DNA from: Pseudonocardia parietis
GTDB lineage: Bacteria; Actinomycetota; Actinomycetes; Mycobacteriales; Pseudonocardiaceae
Assembly (NCBI RefSeq): GCF_017876315.1
Contig: NZ_JAGINU010000004.1
Location: 124,001 to 188,000, forward strand
Direction: 5' to 3'
Length of the DNA: 64,000 nt
Within the stretch, counting starts at the first letter, position 1, and the number at the start of each line of letters is the position of its first letter. A program made the position numbers and the translations under genes. A model generated the notes under the pieces. That model had not been told where the DNA came from, made no database searches, and saw only the letters and a list, made by a program, of their open reading frames with translations. Positions 43,182 to 52,685 of the stretch are shown here, in pieces.

Positions 43182-44076
43182 ACTCCACGGCGCACCTACC
43201 CGGAGCGATCGCCGCAGCCGCAGCCCAGCGCGTGCGTGGCCAGGACCGAATCGCGGATCATGACCGACTATCGCATGCAAGCTCGGCCAGTTCTCCGCAG
43301 GTTCACCGCGCCCGTGGCCGGCTACCGCCGCACACGACCGCCCACGGTGCGGACCATCTCCGCTCCTCCGCGCCGGTCGTGGCCCGCAGCCGAGAGCCCC
43401 TCACCGGCCCCCGGCCGGCGACATCCGGGCCAGTGAGCCTCTGGCTCACCGCCCGAGTCACGCGGGGCTACGAGTCCACCCAGCGCCCGGGTGCGCGCGG
43501 TAGGCCAGCCAACCGACGAGGAGTCCATCCAACTGATGCAGCGTCGGGTCGGCGCTGAGTGCGGCCGCGCCGGCTCGCGCGGTCGCGGCAGGGTAGCGAC
43601 GCCGCCGCTCAGGCTCCGGGCTACCCGACGGCGGTCGGCGGCCGTCGACGGCCGCGGAGAGGTGCCAGACGCCGTACTGGTCACACTCGACCACCAGCAC
43701 CGGGTCTCCGCCAGCCACCGCCGCCGACGCCCGCACTTGCACCTTCACCGGTAGGCACTCCGCACGATCAGGGACGGTGCGCTGAGCATCGGCTCGCACG
43801 GGTCCACGATGGGCCGGTACTGCCGTATCCCGAGATGTGGTCGCAGTCACAATGCCCATCTATACCGTCTCGGCGAGTGTGGGGCTCGCCACCTGACACA
43901 GCCGGCGACGCCCGAAGCGTGGTGGTCGCTATCCGCGAGCCGCGTGGCGTGCTGGTCCAGACTGCCCGCAGCGTGGTGGCCGTGGAGGTATCAGCGCCGT
44001 CGTCGGGGCGTGTGCTCGTTCCGGCGCGGACAAGCGCGTGACGCCAGAAGCAGCTCGCCTACTACTACAGTCACAG
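43182..44076. other. Gene-free stretch before the IS701-like remnant
   Basis: 895 bp. A minus-strand frame (43458-43859) contains VLVVECDQYGVWHLSAAVDG and could be a small protein, but no domain is recognised. Otherwise non-coding debris. Confidence 0.35.
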
Positions 44077-44776
44077 TTATGGTGCTCGGGAGCGGGCGTT
44101 GTAGTGGCAGTGTTGCGCTCGGGCTTGATGGCGTCGTCGCCATCGTGACCAGCTCAGGACACTGGCCAAGCAGGGTGTGGGAGTCCAGATCAGCCCGGCG
44201 AGTAGGCGGCGGATCTCGGGCAGGGTGAGTGGGATCAGCTCTGCGGCCTGGCGTGATCGTTTTTTTGGGCGTCGGCGCGGGTGACGGTCAGGAAGGCGTG
44301 GGCGAGCATGGCCAGGGTGATGTGGCGGTACCAGCCGTCGTAGCGGCGGACCTGGTAGTGATCAAGCCCGACCTCGCCTTTGGCGGTCTGGAAGGATTCC
44401 TCGATCGCCCACCGGGTCCCGGCGATGCGCGCCAGCTCGCGTAGTGGGGTTCGGGCCGGCGCCGAGCACAGGTAGTAGGCGATGTCGGTGGGGTCGGTCA
44501 GGCTCCGCCGGGCGAGCAGCCAGTAGCCGGGCCCGGCCAGCGGGCGGACCGCCGCTCGGGCCCATTGGTAGACCCGGGGGCCCTTGGCTCCGGCGCCGGT
44601 CGAGACGGTGCTCCAGGCCTGCGGCGCGAGCCCGGCGATCACCTCGTCGGCGCGCACGTCGATCCCGCCACCGGCTGCGGTAGTCGGGTGCACCCGCTGG
44701 CTGCAGGGCACGGCCACCACGTAGGACAGGCCGCGGTCTTCGAGCATCAGGCGCAGGCGACTTGTTGGCCGCCGCT
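44077..44776 (-). pseudogene. IS701-like transposase, C-terminal part, cut by a transposon
   Basis: The frame starts inside the gene at 44776 (RLRLMLEDRGLSYVVAVP), continues with WAIEESFQTAKGEVGLDHYQ (catalytic Glu) and then shifts one base at a run of seven T/A (44260-44266). The remaining part reads AAELIPLTLPEIRRLLAGL and RWRRRHQARAQHCHY to a stop at 44077. The missing N-terminal part is not across the transposon at 48022. Confidence 0.75.
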
Positions 44777-44826
44777 GAGCGTGCAGACGACGGCGTCATT
44801 GAGGGTGCAGACGTCGGGGACGTGAT

Positions 44827-44860
44827 CAGGCCCCGTCGGCGGGGTGCCGGACGGGGCCTG
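44827..44860. terminator. Hairpin at the end of the transposon operon
   Basis: CAGGCCCCGTC, 12-base loop, then GACGGGGCCTG. An 11-bp perfect stem without a T run, about 50 bp after the ATPase stop on the minus strand. Confidence 0.6.
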
Positions 44861-44907
44861 GTCGTCGAGGTGGCGCGGTGGTCGTCAGGGCGCCGTGGGT
44901 GTGGTGA

Positions 44908-45720
44908 TCATTCTGCGGTGACCTCGGCGACCGCGGCTCGGGTGGAGGACTCGTCGACGATGGCCTTGTCCGCGGCGAACGCGGCGACGAGGGCCTGGAG
45001 CGCGAGGTTGTTCACCGCGCGGGGATAACCGCGGCTGGTCTGGTGGATCAGCGCGGCGGCGTCGTCGGAGAACAGGGTGTCGGACCGGCCGGCGAGTCCG
45101 ATGTGGTGGCGTAGGTAGCTGCTGGTTTCCTCGCTGGTCATGGACGGCATGGCGTAGCGCAGCCCGATCCGCTGGTCCAGCGCAGCCAGCACGCCGAGTT
45201 TCATCTGTCGGCGCAGGGTCGGTTGCCCGACCAGCAGGCAGGCGAAGGGGCTGGTGGAGTCCATGTCGTGGTTGGTCAGCATCCGGATCGACTCGAGCTG
45301 GGCATGATCGAGCAGGTGTGCTTCGTCGATGACCAGGACGGGGGTGCGGCCGCGTTCGACCTGCTCGAGGGCGAGCGTGTCGACGGTCTGTGGGACCAGG
45401 GTGGCGTGGTGGGTCAGCGGCCGGGCGCCGAGCGCGGCGACGATCTGGTGGTGGATGCCGCGGACCCCGACGGTGGGGTTGGGCAGGTAGATGATGGTGT
45501 GGCGGGTCGGGTCGAGTGCGGCGAGCGCGGCGCGGACGGCGACGGTCTTCCCGGCGCCGACCTCGCCGGTGATCACTCCGATCCGGCGTTCGGCCACGCA
45601 CCAGCCGATCCGAGCCACGGCCTCGTCGTGGCTGGTGTGACGGTGCAGCATCCCGGGGGCGAGGTCACGTCCGAAGGGGGTGCGGGTGAACCCGAAGAAC
45701 CCTTGCAGTCGATCGATCAT
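44908..45720 (-). CDS. ExeA-like AAA ATPase, transposition helper
   Basis: A 270-residue ATPase. It begins with FFGFTRTPFGRDLAP, the typical ExeA N-terminus. Walker A is GEVGAGKTVAVRA, Walker B is VLVIDEAHLLD, and a sensor arm follows (LLVGQPTLRRQM). C-terminal arginine finger region NTSRGYPRAVNNLA-like (HQTSRGYPRAVN). It overlaps the transposase stop and would recruit the transposase to target DNA, like IstB/TniB. Confidence 0.88.
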   Translation of the reverse strand: MIDRLQGFFGFTRTPFGRDLAPGMLHRHTSHDEAVARIGWCVAERRIGVITGEVGAGKTVAVRAALAALDPTRHTIIYLPNPTVGVRGIHHQIVAALGARPLTHHATLVPQTVDTLALEQVERGRTPVLVIDEAHLLDHAQLESIRMLTNHDMDSTSPFACLLVGQPTLRRQMKLGVLAALDQRIGLRYAMPSMTSEETSSYLRHHIGLAGRSDTLFSDDAAALIHQTSRGYPRAVNNLALQALVAAFAADKAIVDESSTRAAVAEVTAE

Positions 45721-47165
45721 GAGCCGGCCTCGTTCCCGGTGAGCAGATCGAACTGGCCGGGTAGCTCGGCATCGGTGCCGGTGAGGGCGGCGTAGTCGAG
45801 ACCGGTCTCGTGGGCGAGTTTGGCTTGGTGGGCGCCGTCGAGCAGGCGGGCGTAGTCGATCCCGGTCGCGGCGGGCGGTTCGGGTGGGGTCTCGGGTCGG
45901 GCCTTGAGGTGGGCGTGGCGCCCGATCCGGTATGGGATCGCGATCCCGGCCGGGATGCCGCGGACCCGGACCTCGATGGTGGTCAGGTCGAACGGGTCGA
46001 ACACCAGCTCGACACGGTGTCCGACCAGCCCCGGGTCGACCTGGTAGGTGTTGCCCTGCAACGACACCAAGGCGGTCTTGGTGACCGTGCGCTGGGCTTC
46101 CCAGAGGAACGCCTCGGCCAGCGCATCCGGTGTCGGGAGCTCGAACGGGCCGCCGGCATGCCAGCGAGCCAACGGGGCCTGGTCGGTCTCGGAGTGCACG
46201 CGGCGGTGATAGACGGTCTCGACCCAGGCGGTGAACAGCCGGTTCAGCTCATGCAGGTCACCGACCAGATGCCGGCCGGGCTCGGTGGCCTCGCTGCTGG
46301 ATTCACCGGTGATCTCGACGAGGAACTGCTCGCGCACGGTGCGGAAGAACCGTTCGATCTTGCCTCGGCCCTGCGGACGGCCCGGAGTGGAGTGGATCAG
46401 CCGGATGCCCAGCTTGGCGCAGGCGCGCAGCAGCCAGGCATCGACGAACGCCGAGCCGTTGTCGACATAGACTCCGTCGGGGACTCCGCGGGAGCCGAGC
46501 GCGGGGCGCAGCGCGGCGGCCAGACGCACGGTGTCCTCGGCGAACCCGAACCGGTGCCCGACCACGGCGCGGGAGTGATCGTCGAGGAACGCGAACAGAT
46601 ACGTCTTGCGGCCCCCGATCCGCGGCCCGTGCAGGGCATCCCCGGTCCAGAGCTCGTTCGGGCGGTCGGCCTCGAACCGGCCGAACACCGCCTCGGAGCC
46701 CGGCCCGCCGGCGGCCAGCGCGCCGAGCGCCGCGGCGATCAGCGGATCGGTGGCGAAGTGGCGTTGCAGGGTTCGCTCGCCCGGTGCCCATCCCATCTGG
46801 GCGCGCAGGATCCGCCGGACCTGGGTGGCGGTGCGGGCCGGGTTCTCCCGCTTGAGCGCGACCGCCATCTCGAGCACCTCGGCCGGCAGCAGCCGCGGGC
46901 CCGACTGGCGCGGTGAGGGCACCAGCGCGTCGAACCCGCCCCGGCGCCAGGCCCGGATCCACCGATCCAGGGTGTCGCGCGAGACCCGGACCCGGCGCCC
47001 GGTCGGGTCGGTGTGCTCACACCCGGCGATCTCGCGCACCAGCCGGCCCCGCGCCCGACTCGACAACTCCGGATCGGCCGCCTCGCGGATCAGCTGGTAG
47101 CGAAACAGCCCGATCGCCCGGGCCCGCTCGGTTCGTGCCGCTGCTTCGTCGTGTCTCACCGTCAT
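45717..47165 (-). CDS. DDE transposase (rve, Mu C-terminal type)
   Basis: A 482-residue transposase; ATG 47165 has a strong ggaggtgg site. HTH domains at the N-terminus (VSRDTLDRWIRAWRRGGFDA), DDE residues in WTGDALHGPRI, VYVDNGSAFVD and RGRGKIERFFRTVREQ, then a Mu-like beta domain (VSLQGNTYQVDPGLVGHRV). It forms a pair with the overlapping ExeA-like ATPase. Intact. Confidence 0.9.
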   Translation of the reverse strand: MTVRHDEAAARTERARAIGLFRYQLIREAADPELSSRARGRLVREIAGCEHTDPTGRRVRVSRDTLDRWIRAWRRGGFDALVPSPRQSGPRLLPAEVLEMAVALKRENPARTATQVRRILRAQMGWAPGERTLQRHFATDPLIAAALGALAAGGPGSEAVFGRFEADRPNELWTGDALHGPRIGGRKTYLFAFLDDHSRAVVGHRFGFAEDTVRLAAALRPALGSRGVPDGVYVDNGSAFVDAWLLRACAKLGIRLIHSTPGRPQGRGKIERFFRTVREQFLVEITGESSSEATEPGRHLVGDLHELNRLFTAWVETVYHRRVHSETDQAPLARWHAGGPFELPTPDALAEAFLWEAQRTVTKTALVSLQGNTYQVDPGLVGHRVELVFDPFDLTTIEVRVRGIPAGIAIPYRIGRHAHLKARPETPPEPPAATGIDYARLLDGAHQAKLAHETGLDYAALTGTDAELPGQFDLLTGNEAGS

Positions 47166-47269
47166 CGGTGAGCCACCTCCTCGTCTTCGATCGTCGCGCT
47201 CGCCCGTGTCAGGACAAGCGGCGATGATCACCGAGGACGATCACCCCGGGCAGGGGCAACTCGTGTAGA

Positions 47270-47860
47270 TCAACACTGGTCGGCCGGGGCGGGCCAGCCC
47301 GGCGACAGCAACCGCCCCGTCGAGACCGCGGCCGCGACCTGCCAGACCGGCACCACGCCGAGCCCGAACCGGACACCCGCCGCCGCGGCGGCAGCGTCCA
47401 CTGCGGCGACCGCGTCCGCCCACGCCGACCCGGCCGGCCCGGGCAGCACCGGATCCGGGGCCAACGCCCGACACCACCGGGTGAACACCGTCCGCACCGC
47501 CTCCACCCGCCCGGCGAAACGCCGCAACCAGCCGCGCACCGTGCCCGCCGGGCGACCGAGCAGCGCGGCGATCAGCCGGTGCCCGGCACCGGCCGCCTTC
47601 GCGGCCAACCCCGCCCCGATCACCGCGGCGGTGTCCGCACGACGGGCCAGCACCAGCACCGGCAGCAGCACGTGCGTGGCCGAGCAACCGGTGCATCGTG
47701 ACCGCCGCGGGACCAGAGCCACCGCACCATCCGGGCCGCGGACCGCCCGGGCCCGCGCTCGGCCCCACCCGGTCAGCACGCCCGCGCATCCCGGACACGC
47801 CAACCCGCCCGAACGCAGGCGTTCCTCGACCCCGTCCGCGTCGATCTCTACCGTGAGCAT
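47270..47860 (-). CDS. Zinc-ribbon/HTH protein of the transposon (DUF6431-like)
   Basis: A 196-residue protein. An N-terminal zinc ribbon is visible (LACPGCAGVL, then SRCTGCSATH), followed by an HTH region (AAGAGHRLIAALLGRPAGTV, VRGWLRRFAGR). The same three-gene order is found with related transposases in actinomycetes, so it is probably an accessory DNA-binding factor. MLTVEIDAD at 47860 is the likely start. The C-terminus is Ala/Gly-rich. Confidence 0.65.
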   Translation of the reverse strand: MLTVEIDADGVEERLRSGGLACPGCAGVLTGWGRARARAVRGPDGAVALVPRRSRCTGCSATHVLLPVLVLARRADTAAVIGAGLAAKAAGAGHRLIAALLGRPAGTVRGWLRRFAGRVEAVRTVFTRWCRALAPDPVLPGPAGSAWADAVAAVDAAAAAAGVRFGLGVVPVWQVAAAVSTGRLLSPGWPAPADQC

Positions 47861-47880
47861 CGCGCCTCCGAGCGCAACCA

Positions 47881-47930
47881 CACGGCCCTCCCGCACGCTT
47901 CCGGCCAAGGACACCCGCGGGAGGGCCGTG
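47881..47930. repeat. Hairpin upstream of the transposon operon
   Basis: CACGGCCCTCCCGC and its inverse GCGGGAGGGCCGTG, 14 bp each, with 22 bases between. It lies between the right transposon end and the first gene, and may block read-through from outside or regulate expression. Confidence 0.6.
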
Positions 47931-48166
47931 GCCTATCCCCGACCCGAAGATCGTCACGGTGGCGGCGCCGACGAACCCGGTCAACACGACTCGCCCGCCA
48001 CCATCCAGATCTGCACGCTCAACAGCGCCGACACCGAGCTACGTCGTCATCCTCAGTGGCGGCTGACACGTAGTAGGCATAGCGCCTATCCCAAGCCGCG
48101 TCTTCACCCGTATCAGCGGCCCGGCCGCCGTCACGACATGGTTCGAACCGCGTCCCGACACCGGCG

Positions 48167-48691
48167 TCATCTCCCGGCGCAGGGGTGAGTGAGTCCATGC
48201 TGATCCATCCGCGGTTCATCGTGCCTGTGGCTGTGCACGCGCACGTGACCGACCTGGCAGAGGTCGCCGGATGAGGCACGCACCCACTGACGTCCACCGG
48301 AGTCAGCGATGTAGAGGGCGGGCGAACTCTCGAGCGGCGCAGCGGTGACGATCTCGGTGTCGCCAGGCCACAGGGTTCGTCTGATCCGGACCGGGGTCGT
48401 CACGTGGAGTGACAGACGTGAGCGTAGCCAGATACTTCGCCAGGAACGCCCGGCCTGGATGTCGACGTCGCCGGCAAGCACGCTCGCGCGGACGGGCTCG
48501 GTGCTGTGGTTCCTCAAATGCAGCAGCGCCGTACCGTCCTCGTTGGGTGGTGCGGCCTGGAGGCCGATGCGTGCTGCCTGCGCTCGCCCACGGTCGACCG
48601 ATCGCCGGTGGGCACGCAGGGCGTACATCAGCACACCTACAGCACCCGCAACACCCGCTGCCTGTGCACGGTCAGTGACGAACTTGAGCAT
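48167..48691 (-). CDS. Hypothetical membrane-anchored protein
   Basis: About 174 residues. A weakly hydrophobic N-terminal helix (AAGVAGAVGVLMYALRAHRRS) is followed by a beta-rich domain (DGTALLHLRNHSTEPVRASV; ALYIADSGGRQWVRASSGDL). The composition suggests a real gene. Start at MLKFVTD (48691) or 36 bases upstream. No family recognised. Confidence 0.5.
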   Translation of the reverse strand: MLKFVTDRAQAAGVAGAVGVLMYALRAHRRSVDRGRAQAARIGLQAAPPNEDGTALLHLRNHSTEPVRASVLAGDVDIQAGRSWRSIWLRSRLSLHVTTPVRIRRTLWPGDTEIVTAAPLESSPALYIADSGGRQWVRASSGDLCQVGHVRVHSHRHDEPRMDQHGLTHPCAGR

Positions 48692-49003
48692 GGTGGACCC
48701 CATTCGGCGGATCGTAGATGCTTGCACTGCGCAACTCGACCGGATGAGACCTGGAACTCCGTGAACGTTCAGCCAACTCGCCCCGAAAGGCGGCCACGTG
48801 CTCTTCGGCGGCGTCCGCCAGGAGTGCCTACTTCAGAGGAAACCAGGAGCGCTCATTGGCAGGCTATCCGCCCGCAGACACTCGAGGCGCCCCCTCCGGT
48901 AGCGAAAATGATGTGGAAGGTCGAGCGTCTGGTGAGCGCCGTTTCGGCACGATCTCGGCGACGATGATCCGTTCGGGGAATGAATCGACTACGCTGTGCA
49001 ACT
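48692..49003. other. Divergent gap
   Basis: 312 bp; no gene or clear site. It should hold the promoters of the two flanking hypothetical genes. Confidence 0.3.
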
Positions 49004-49321
49004 GTGCCGGCTTTGGGAGCGCGCGTGACCCTGATCGACCAGGCCCGACCCAAGCCGGGACTGGTGGGGGTGGTGGTTCGGCCGGACGCTGAGGATCTGG
49101 TCTACGCGCACGAGGTGTACACCGCGCATGGCGTCGGGCCGGAATTTGGCCAGGTGCTCGTGTGCTGGCGCCCGAACGAGCCCAGGCGAGGTACCTGGCA
49201 CTGGCCTGACGATCTCCGCGTGTTATGCACGTCTGCAGGTAACTGGGCCAGAACCGAGTCGGGGAGATTGCAGGCCTCCCGTCGACCTCACGCCTGCCGC
49301 ATCGATGATCAAGTGCGCTGA
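49004..49321 (+). CDS. Hypothetical protein
   Basis: About 105 residues from GTG 49004 (a longer start at 48980 exists). The folded-looking part is GARVTLIDQARPKPGLVGVV to GTWHWPDDLRVL. It may be a small beta barrel. The tail is Arg-rich. No family recognised. Confidence 0.4.
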   Translation: MPALGARVTLIDQARPKPGLVGVVVRPDAEDLVYAHEVYTAHGVGPEFGQVLVCWRPNEPRRGTWHWPDDLRVLCTSAGNWARTESGRLQASRRPHACRIDDQVR

Positions 49322-49850
49322 AGGGCTCCCAGCGCGCACAGGCCGACATTTGACAGGCCTACAATCTGAGCAGTCTCTCAATAGTGATCCCCAGCGGGAG
49401 GGTCGGTAATCCCGGGAAACGCTCGGAATGTAAGCAGCCGGTTACCGTGATCGTCTTCGGGGCCGCAAGGAGAACGAGCATAGTGTGAGCTATATCACAC
49501 AAATGCTATGACCAGGCACAACCTTCGATCAACGGCTCCCTGACGGCCTAACTCGCTCACTCAGGGTTGCCAATTTGGCTCTTCGCTGTGCAACGATCGA
49601 CGCTGTGCGGTACTCCTCACGGACTACAAGCGCTACTGCAAACGGCGTGCTGGCCTGGCGCGGTTGCGTCCGGGGTCAGGTCTGATCGCGGACCGTGGTG
49701 GCCCGGCTGCACGCGCGGGAGCACCCTTGACATCCATTCGAATCTTCCCTGGAGTCGACGCAACAGCCGTCAACACGAGAGAGTTCGACGGATGTAGTCA
49801 GAGAAACGAGGTTCCGATGCTTGAAGCAGTCGAGCAGCTGGGAGCTTGCG
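49322..49850. other. Gene-free stretch, less GC-rich
   Basis: 529 bp with lower GC than most of the window. It contains a perfect CRP/GlxR-type palindrome at 49484-49499. No gene or RNA is evident. Confidence 0.4.
49484..49499. promoter_or_regulatory. CRP/GlxR-type binding site
   Basis: TGTGAGCTATATCACA matches the consensus TGTGA-N6-TCACA, including the central TA, perfectly. The palindrome extends one base on each side. The nearest plus-strand gene starts at about 49851. Confidence 0.65.
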
Positions 49851-50123
49851 GTGCCTGAGACAGCGTGTGGTGAGCCTGAGTCGAAGGACCAGTATGTCGT
49901 GGTTGTATCCGACTTGCTCTCTGGTGAGCGCGACGCCTACGGGCCGCACGACCGAATGTCTGCTGATCACGCGGCTCGCTCTCTTGTGGAGAACTTGAGA
50001 GTCATCGGCGAGGCTGATCAGGTCACGATCGATGTGGCGCCTCTGATGACAGCAACTTTCGAGAAGCCCCCTCCGTGCGGAGGTGTCAGGATCGATGGTT
50101 CTCGGGTGGCGGATCAAAACTGA
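49851..50123 (+). CDS. Hypothetical protein
   Basis: 90 residues from GTG 49851 (TTG 49821 is another possibility). It contains DQYVVVVSDLLSGERDAYGP, SADHAARSLVENLRVIGEAD. Compact alpha/beta composition suggests a real small protein. No family recognised. It is the first gene downstream of the CRP-type palindrome. Confidence 0.45.
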   Translation: MPETACGEPESKDQYVVVVSDLLSGERDAYGPHDRMSADHAARSLVENLRVIGEADQVTIDVAPLMTATFEKPPPCGGVRIDGSRVADQN

Positions 50124-50404
50124 TCCGGTCGGATTCGGTCAACGTTTCAGCCTGCACGGATCGTCCGGGGTCTCAGTCGCCGGAGCATTGTCTCGACACG
50201 CCTCTATGGGCGGTGATGTGTGGTCTGCTGACGCGGCCCGCCCGTTCAGAGAACAATTATTTCTGTACGCACGCCGGCAGAGGCTCCATCTGCACGCCGA
50301 CAGGGATCGCGGACTGATGTGGTCGTCAGTTCCGTCGGTTGGCACGCACTAGGTCCGGCGGGGCGGTGGTAGTGCCGTGAGAACTCCGCGAGAGGACGGA
50401 AAGT
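50124..50404. other. Short gap
   Basis: 281 bp, no support for a gene. The ribosome site of the next gene (gagaggacggaaa) is at its end. Confidence 0.3.
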
Positions 50405-50749
50405 ATGGCTCAACTCACCGATACGTCATTGTCGGCGGCATCGGGGCCAAGCGGAGACGAATTTTCCGCCCGTGTGTCGCCGCCGGGTGGACCGGACGCC
50501 GTGGCGCAGGGCTGTAAATGCTCGATCCTGGCCAATGCCGACTACCGAGCCGGGGCGGCGGAGCAACCCCTGATCGACCCGATCTGTGCGGTTCATGCTG
50601 TCGCGGAGCGTGACGGGAACGACCCTGTGATGACGCCGACGCTCGGACCGCAACCTGTGTTGCAGAACGGCACCACACTCGACCCGCCTGTCACGAGACC
50701 GTCCCCCTGCCCGCGCAATCCCTCGGTCGCCGTCACCGGCGTTGGCTGA
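50405..50749 (+). CDS. Hypothetical small protein with CxC and CxxH
   Basis: 114 residues. The middle contains AQGCKCSILANADYRAG and DPICAVHAVAE, a CxC plus CxxH pattern that could bind a metal. Ends are low-complexity. ATG with a purine-rich site upstream. No family recognised. Confidence 0.5.
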   Translation: MAQLTDTSLSAASGPSGDEFSARVSPPGGPDAVAQGCKCSILANADYRAGAAEQPLIDPICAVHAVAERDGNDPVMTPTLGPQPVLQNGTTLDPPVTRPSPCPRNPSVAVTGVG

Positions 50750-51708
50750 GGCGACAACCACGACGTCTCGAGCAGGGGCCAGTCACCGGGAGGACAGGCC
50801 GACTCTGCCAGTTAGTGAGCGGCAGACGGTAGGCGCCGCCATCGACCGACCGACCGACCGCGTCCGAGGAGGCGACCGCCGGCGCAATCGGCGCCTAGAT
50901 TGACCCGCGAAGGCTCACGCGGTGGCTATCCCCATCCACCCCTTTCACGGACGCGACCGCGGGCTCGCGACCAGAAACGGGAGGACTGGCCAGGCTCAAC
51001 CGGTCGTCCTTGTGGTGGCCCGGTGGATGAGCGAAGGAGCTGCTCCACCTTACTGAGCTGGCCGGGGCGGGGAGGGTCGGGGGACGCGCCCCGCCCCGGC
51101 TGCCGGCCTCTGATGAGGGCGATCGTCCCGGCCGGTCGCCACGTTCAGGACCGACGATCGGGCGGCGCGATCGTCGGGGAAAGTGGGGTTATCTCGCCCG
51201 CGGCGCGTGCGGTGAACGGGATGCAGCTGACCAGCCCTGCGGCTGCCCCGCCTCCAGCGTCGCCAGATCGGGATCGGCCCGCGGATCGGATCAGGTGCGC
51301 CCTTCCTGCTGGATCGGGAGCAGTTTGATGGTCGGCGCGGGTAGCCGGCCGCCCAGGATCTGCTGCCGCGAACCCCACTCGAGGGACCGCGGTCGGGAGA
51401 CCTACGGGGTCACGCCGGTTCAGGGCCGTTGTCGCCCGGTGATCTCGTCTGCACCCCACGTGCTACGCCGCCGGCCGTGACCGTGTCGAGTCGCCGGGTC
51501 CGTACGGCCGCCGTACGGGCTCGGCGTGCCTCCATGTGGTGGGGAGGCGGCGACCATCGGTGATGTTGTCCGTCCCGTTCGCGTGAACTGTCCTTCTCTG
51601 TTTGCCGGTCGGTAACCGCGTTGCCCGGGTGGGGGCATGACGGCCGGAGAGCCTTCGTCTCGTCCGTGCTGAGCGCGCACACCGCGCGCGGCGGACCGGA
51701 GGTATTTC
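50750..51708. other. Gene-free stretch upstream of the phosphonate operon
   Basis: 959 bp, GC-rich; many frames are open but none looks genuine. The end must hold the phn promoter. A near-palindrome GTTCGCGTGAAC is at 51577-51588 and may be part of a Pho-box-like or PhnF site; this is uncertain. Confidence 0.4.
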
Positions 51709-52647
51709 ATGAGGTCGATTCATCATCGTGGCGTCGTCGCTCTGATCGGCGTCGCGCTGCTGGGGCTGACGGCCTGCGGGCAGAGTGCCGCCGACGGCGC
51801 GGGCGCCGGTGACACGCTCGTGTTCGCTGCCGTGCCGTCGGAGGAGTCGACGAGCCTGCAGCAGAGCTTCGAGCCGATCATCTCCATGCTGGAGCAGGAG
51901 ACCGGGACGACGATCGAGTTCCAGAACGCCACGGACTACGCGGCCGTGGTGGAGGGCATGCGTGCCGGGCAGATCGACATGGCGATGTATGGGCCCTTCT
52001 CCTACGTGCTTGCCAAGGAGCAGGATCCGGACATCTCCGCGGTCGCCGCCGTGATCGACGAGCAGGGCGGCGAGCCCGGCTACGTGTCCTATGGGATCAC
52101 CCGCCCGGACACCGGCATCACCGACCTGGCCGGGTTCGCAGGCCGCACCGTGTGCTTCGTTGATCCGAACTCGACCTCGGGCTACCTGTACCCCACGGCT
52201 GGGCTGATGGAGGCCGGTGTCGACGTGCGGAACGGCTTGAACCCGGTCTTCGCGGGTGGGCACGACGCGTCCGCGCTCGCGGTCGCCGGCGGCCAGTGCG
52301 ACGCGGGGTTCGCCTTCGACGCGATCGTCGATTCCCAGCTCATCGGGTCCGGGCAGCTGCAGCCCGGGCAGTTGCAGACCGTGTGGCGCTCCGAGACGAT
52401 CGCCGGCTCGCCGATCGCGCTGGCCTCCGGCATGGCGCCCGAGCTGCGCGACCGGATCGGTCGGGCGCTGGTCGAGCGGGGCAACGTCGACCGGCTCACC
52501 GCCGACGGGTTCTGCGCGTCGGCCGAGGACTGCGAGGTCGGCGAGGCGGGCAGCTGGGGCTATGCACCGGTGGACGACACGCTCTACGACGGTGTCCGGC
52601 GGGTCTGCGACGTGACCCGTGCCGAGTCCTGCACGAGCCTGGGCTGA
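51709..52647 (+). CDS. phnD: Phosphonate ABC transporter substrate-binding lipoprotein
   Basis: A 312-residue lipoprotein. The signal peptide ends in the lipobox LTAC. It has the PhnD family features: VPSEESTSLQQSFEPI, DMAMYGPFSYVLA, CFVDPNSTSGYLYP, GGHDASALAVAGGQCDAGF. Four further Cys near the C-terminus (CASAEDC, VCDVTRAESC) may form disulfides. It captures phosphonate for PhnC/PhnE. Upstream Shine-Dalgarno: ggaggtatttc. Confidence 0.93.
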   Translation: MRSIHHRGVVALIGVALLGLTACGQSAADGAGAGDTLVFAAVPSEESTSLQQSFEPIISMLEQETGTTIEFQNATDYAAVVEGMRAGQIDMAMYGPFSYVLAKEQDPDISAVAAVIDEQGGEPGYVSYGITRPDTGITDLAGFAGRTVCFVDPNSTSGYLYPTAGLMEAGVDVRNGLNPVFAGGHDASALAVAGGQCDAGFAFDAIVDSQLIGSGQLQPGQLQTVWRSETIAGSPIALASGMAPELRDRIGRALVERGNVDRLTADGFCASAEDCEVGEAGSWGYAPVDDTLYDGVRRVCDVTRAESCTSLG

Positions 52648-52685
52648 GCGGCCCCGTGTTCAACCAACGGAGCTTCACCGCACCG

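Larger units (their letters stand above)
44776..48021 (-). mobile_element. Three-gene transposon (zinc-ribbon/HTH, DDE transposase, ExeA-like ATPase)
   Basis: The left end has two copies of TGAGSGTGCAGA, 24 bp apart (44776-44787 and 44800-44811). The right end has the inverse TCTGCACGCTCA at 48010-48021. Three genes lie between, all on the minus strand. The left end interrupts an IS701-like transposase. Flanking 5-bp sequences do not match, so one end may have been lost or rearranged. Confidence 0.7.

Noticed and set aside
43458..43859. A possible gene on the minus strand (133 codons)
   Set aside because: No recognised domain, Arg-rich ends and no clear ribosome site.
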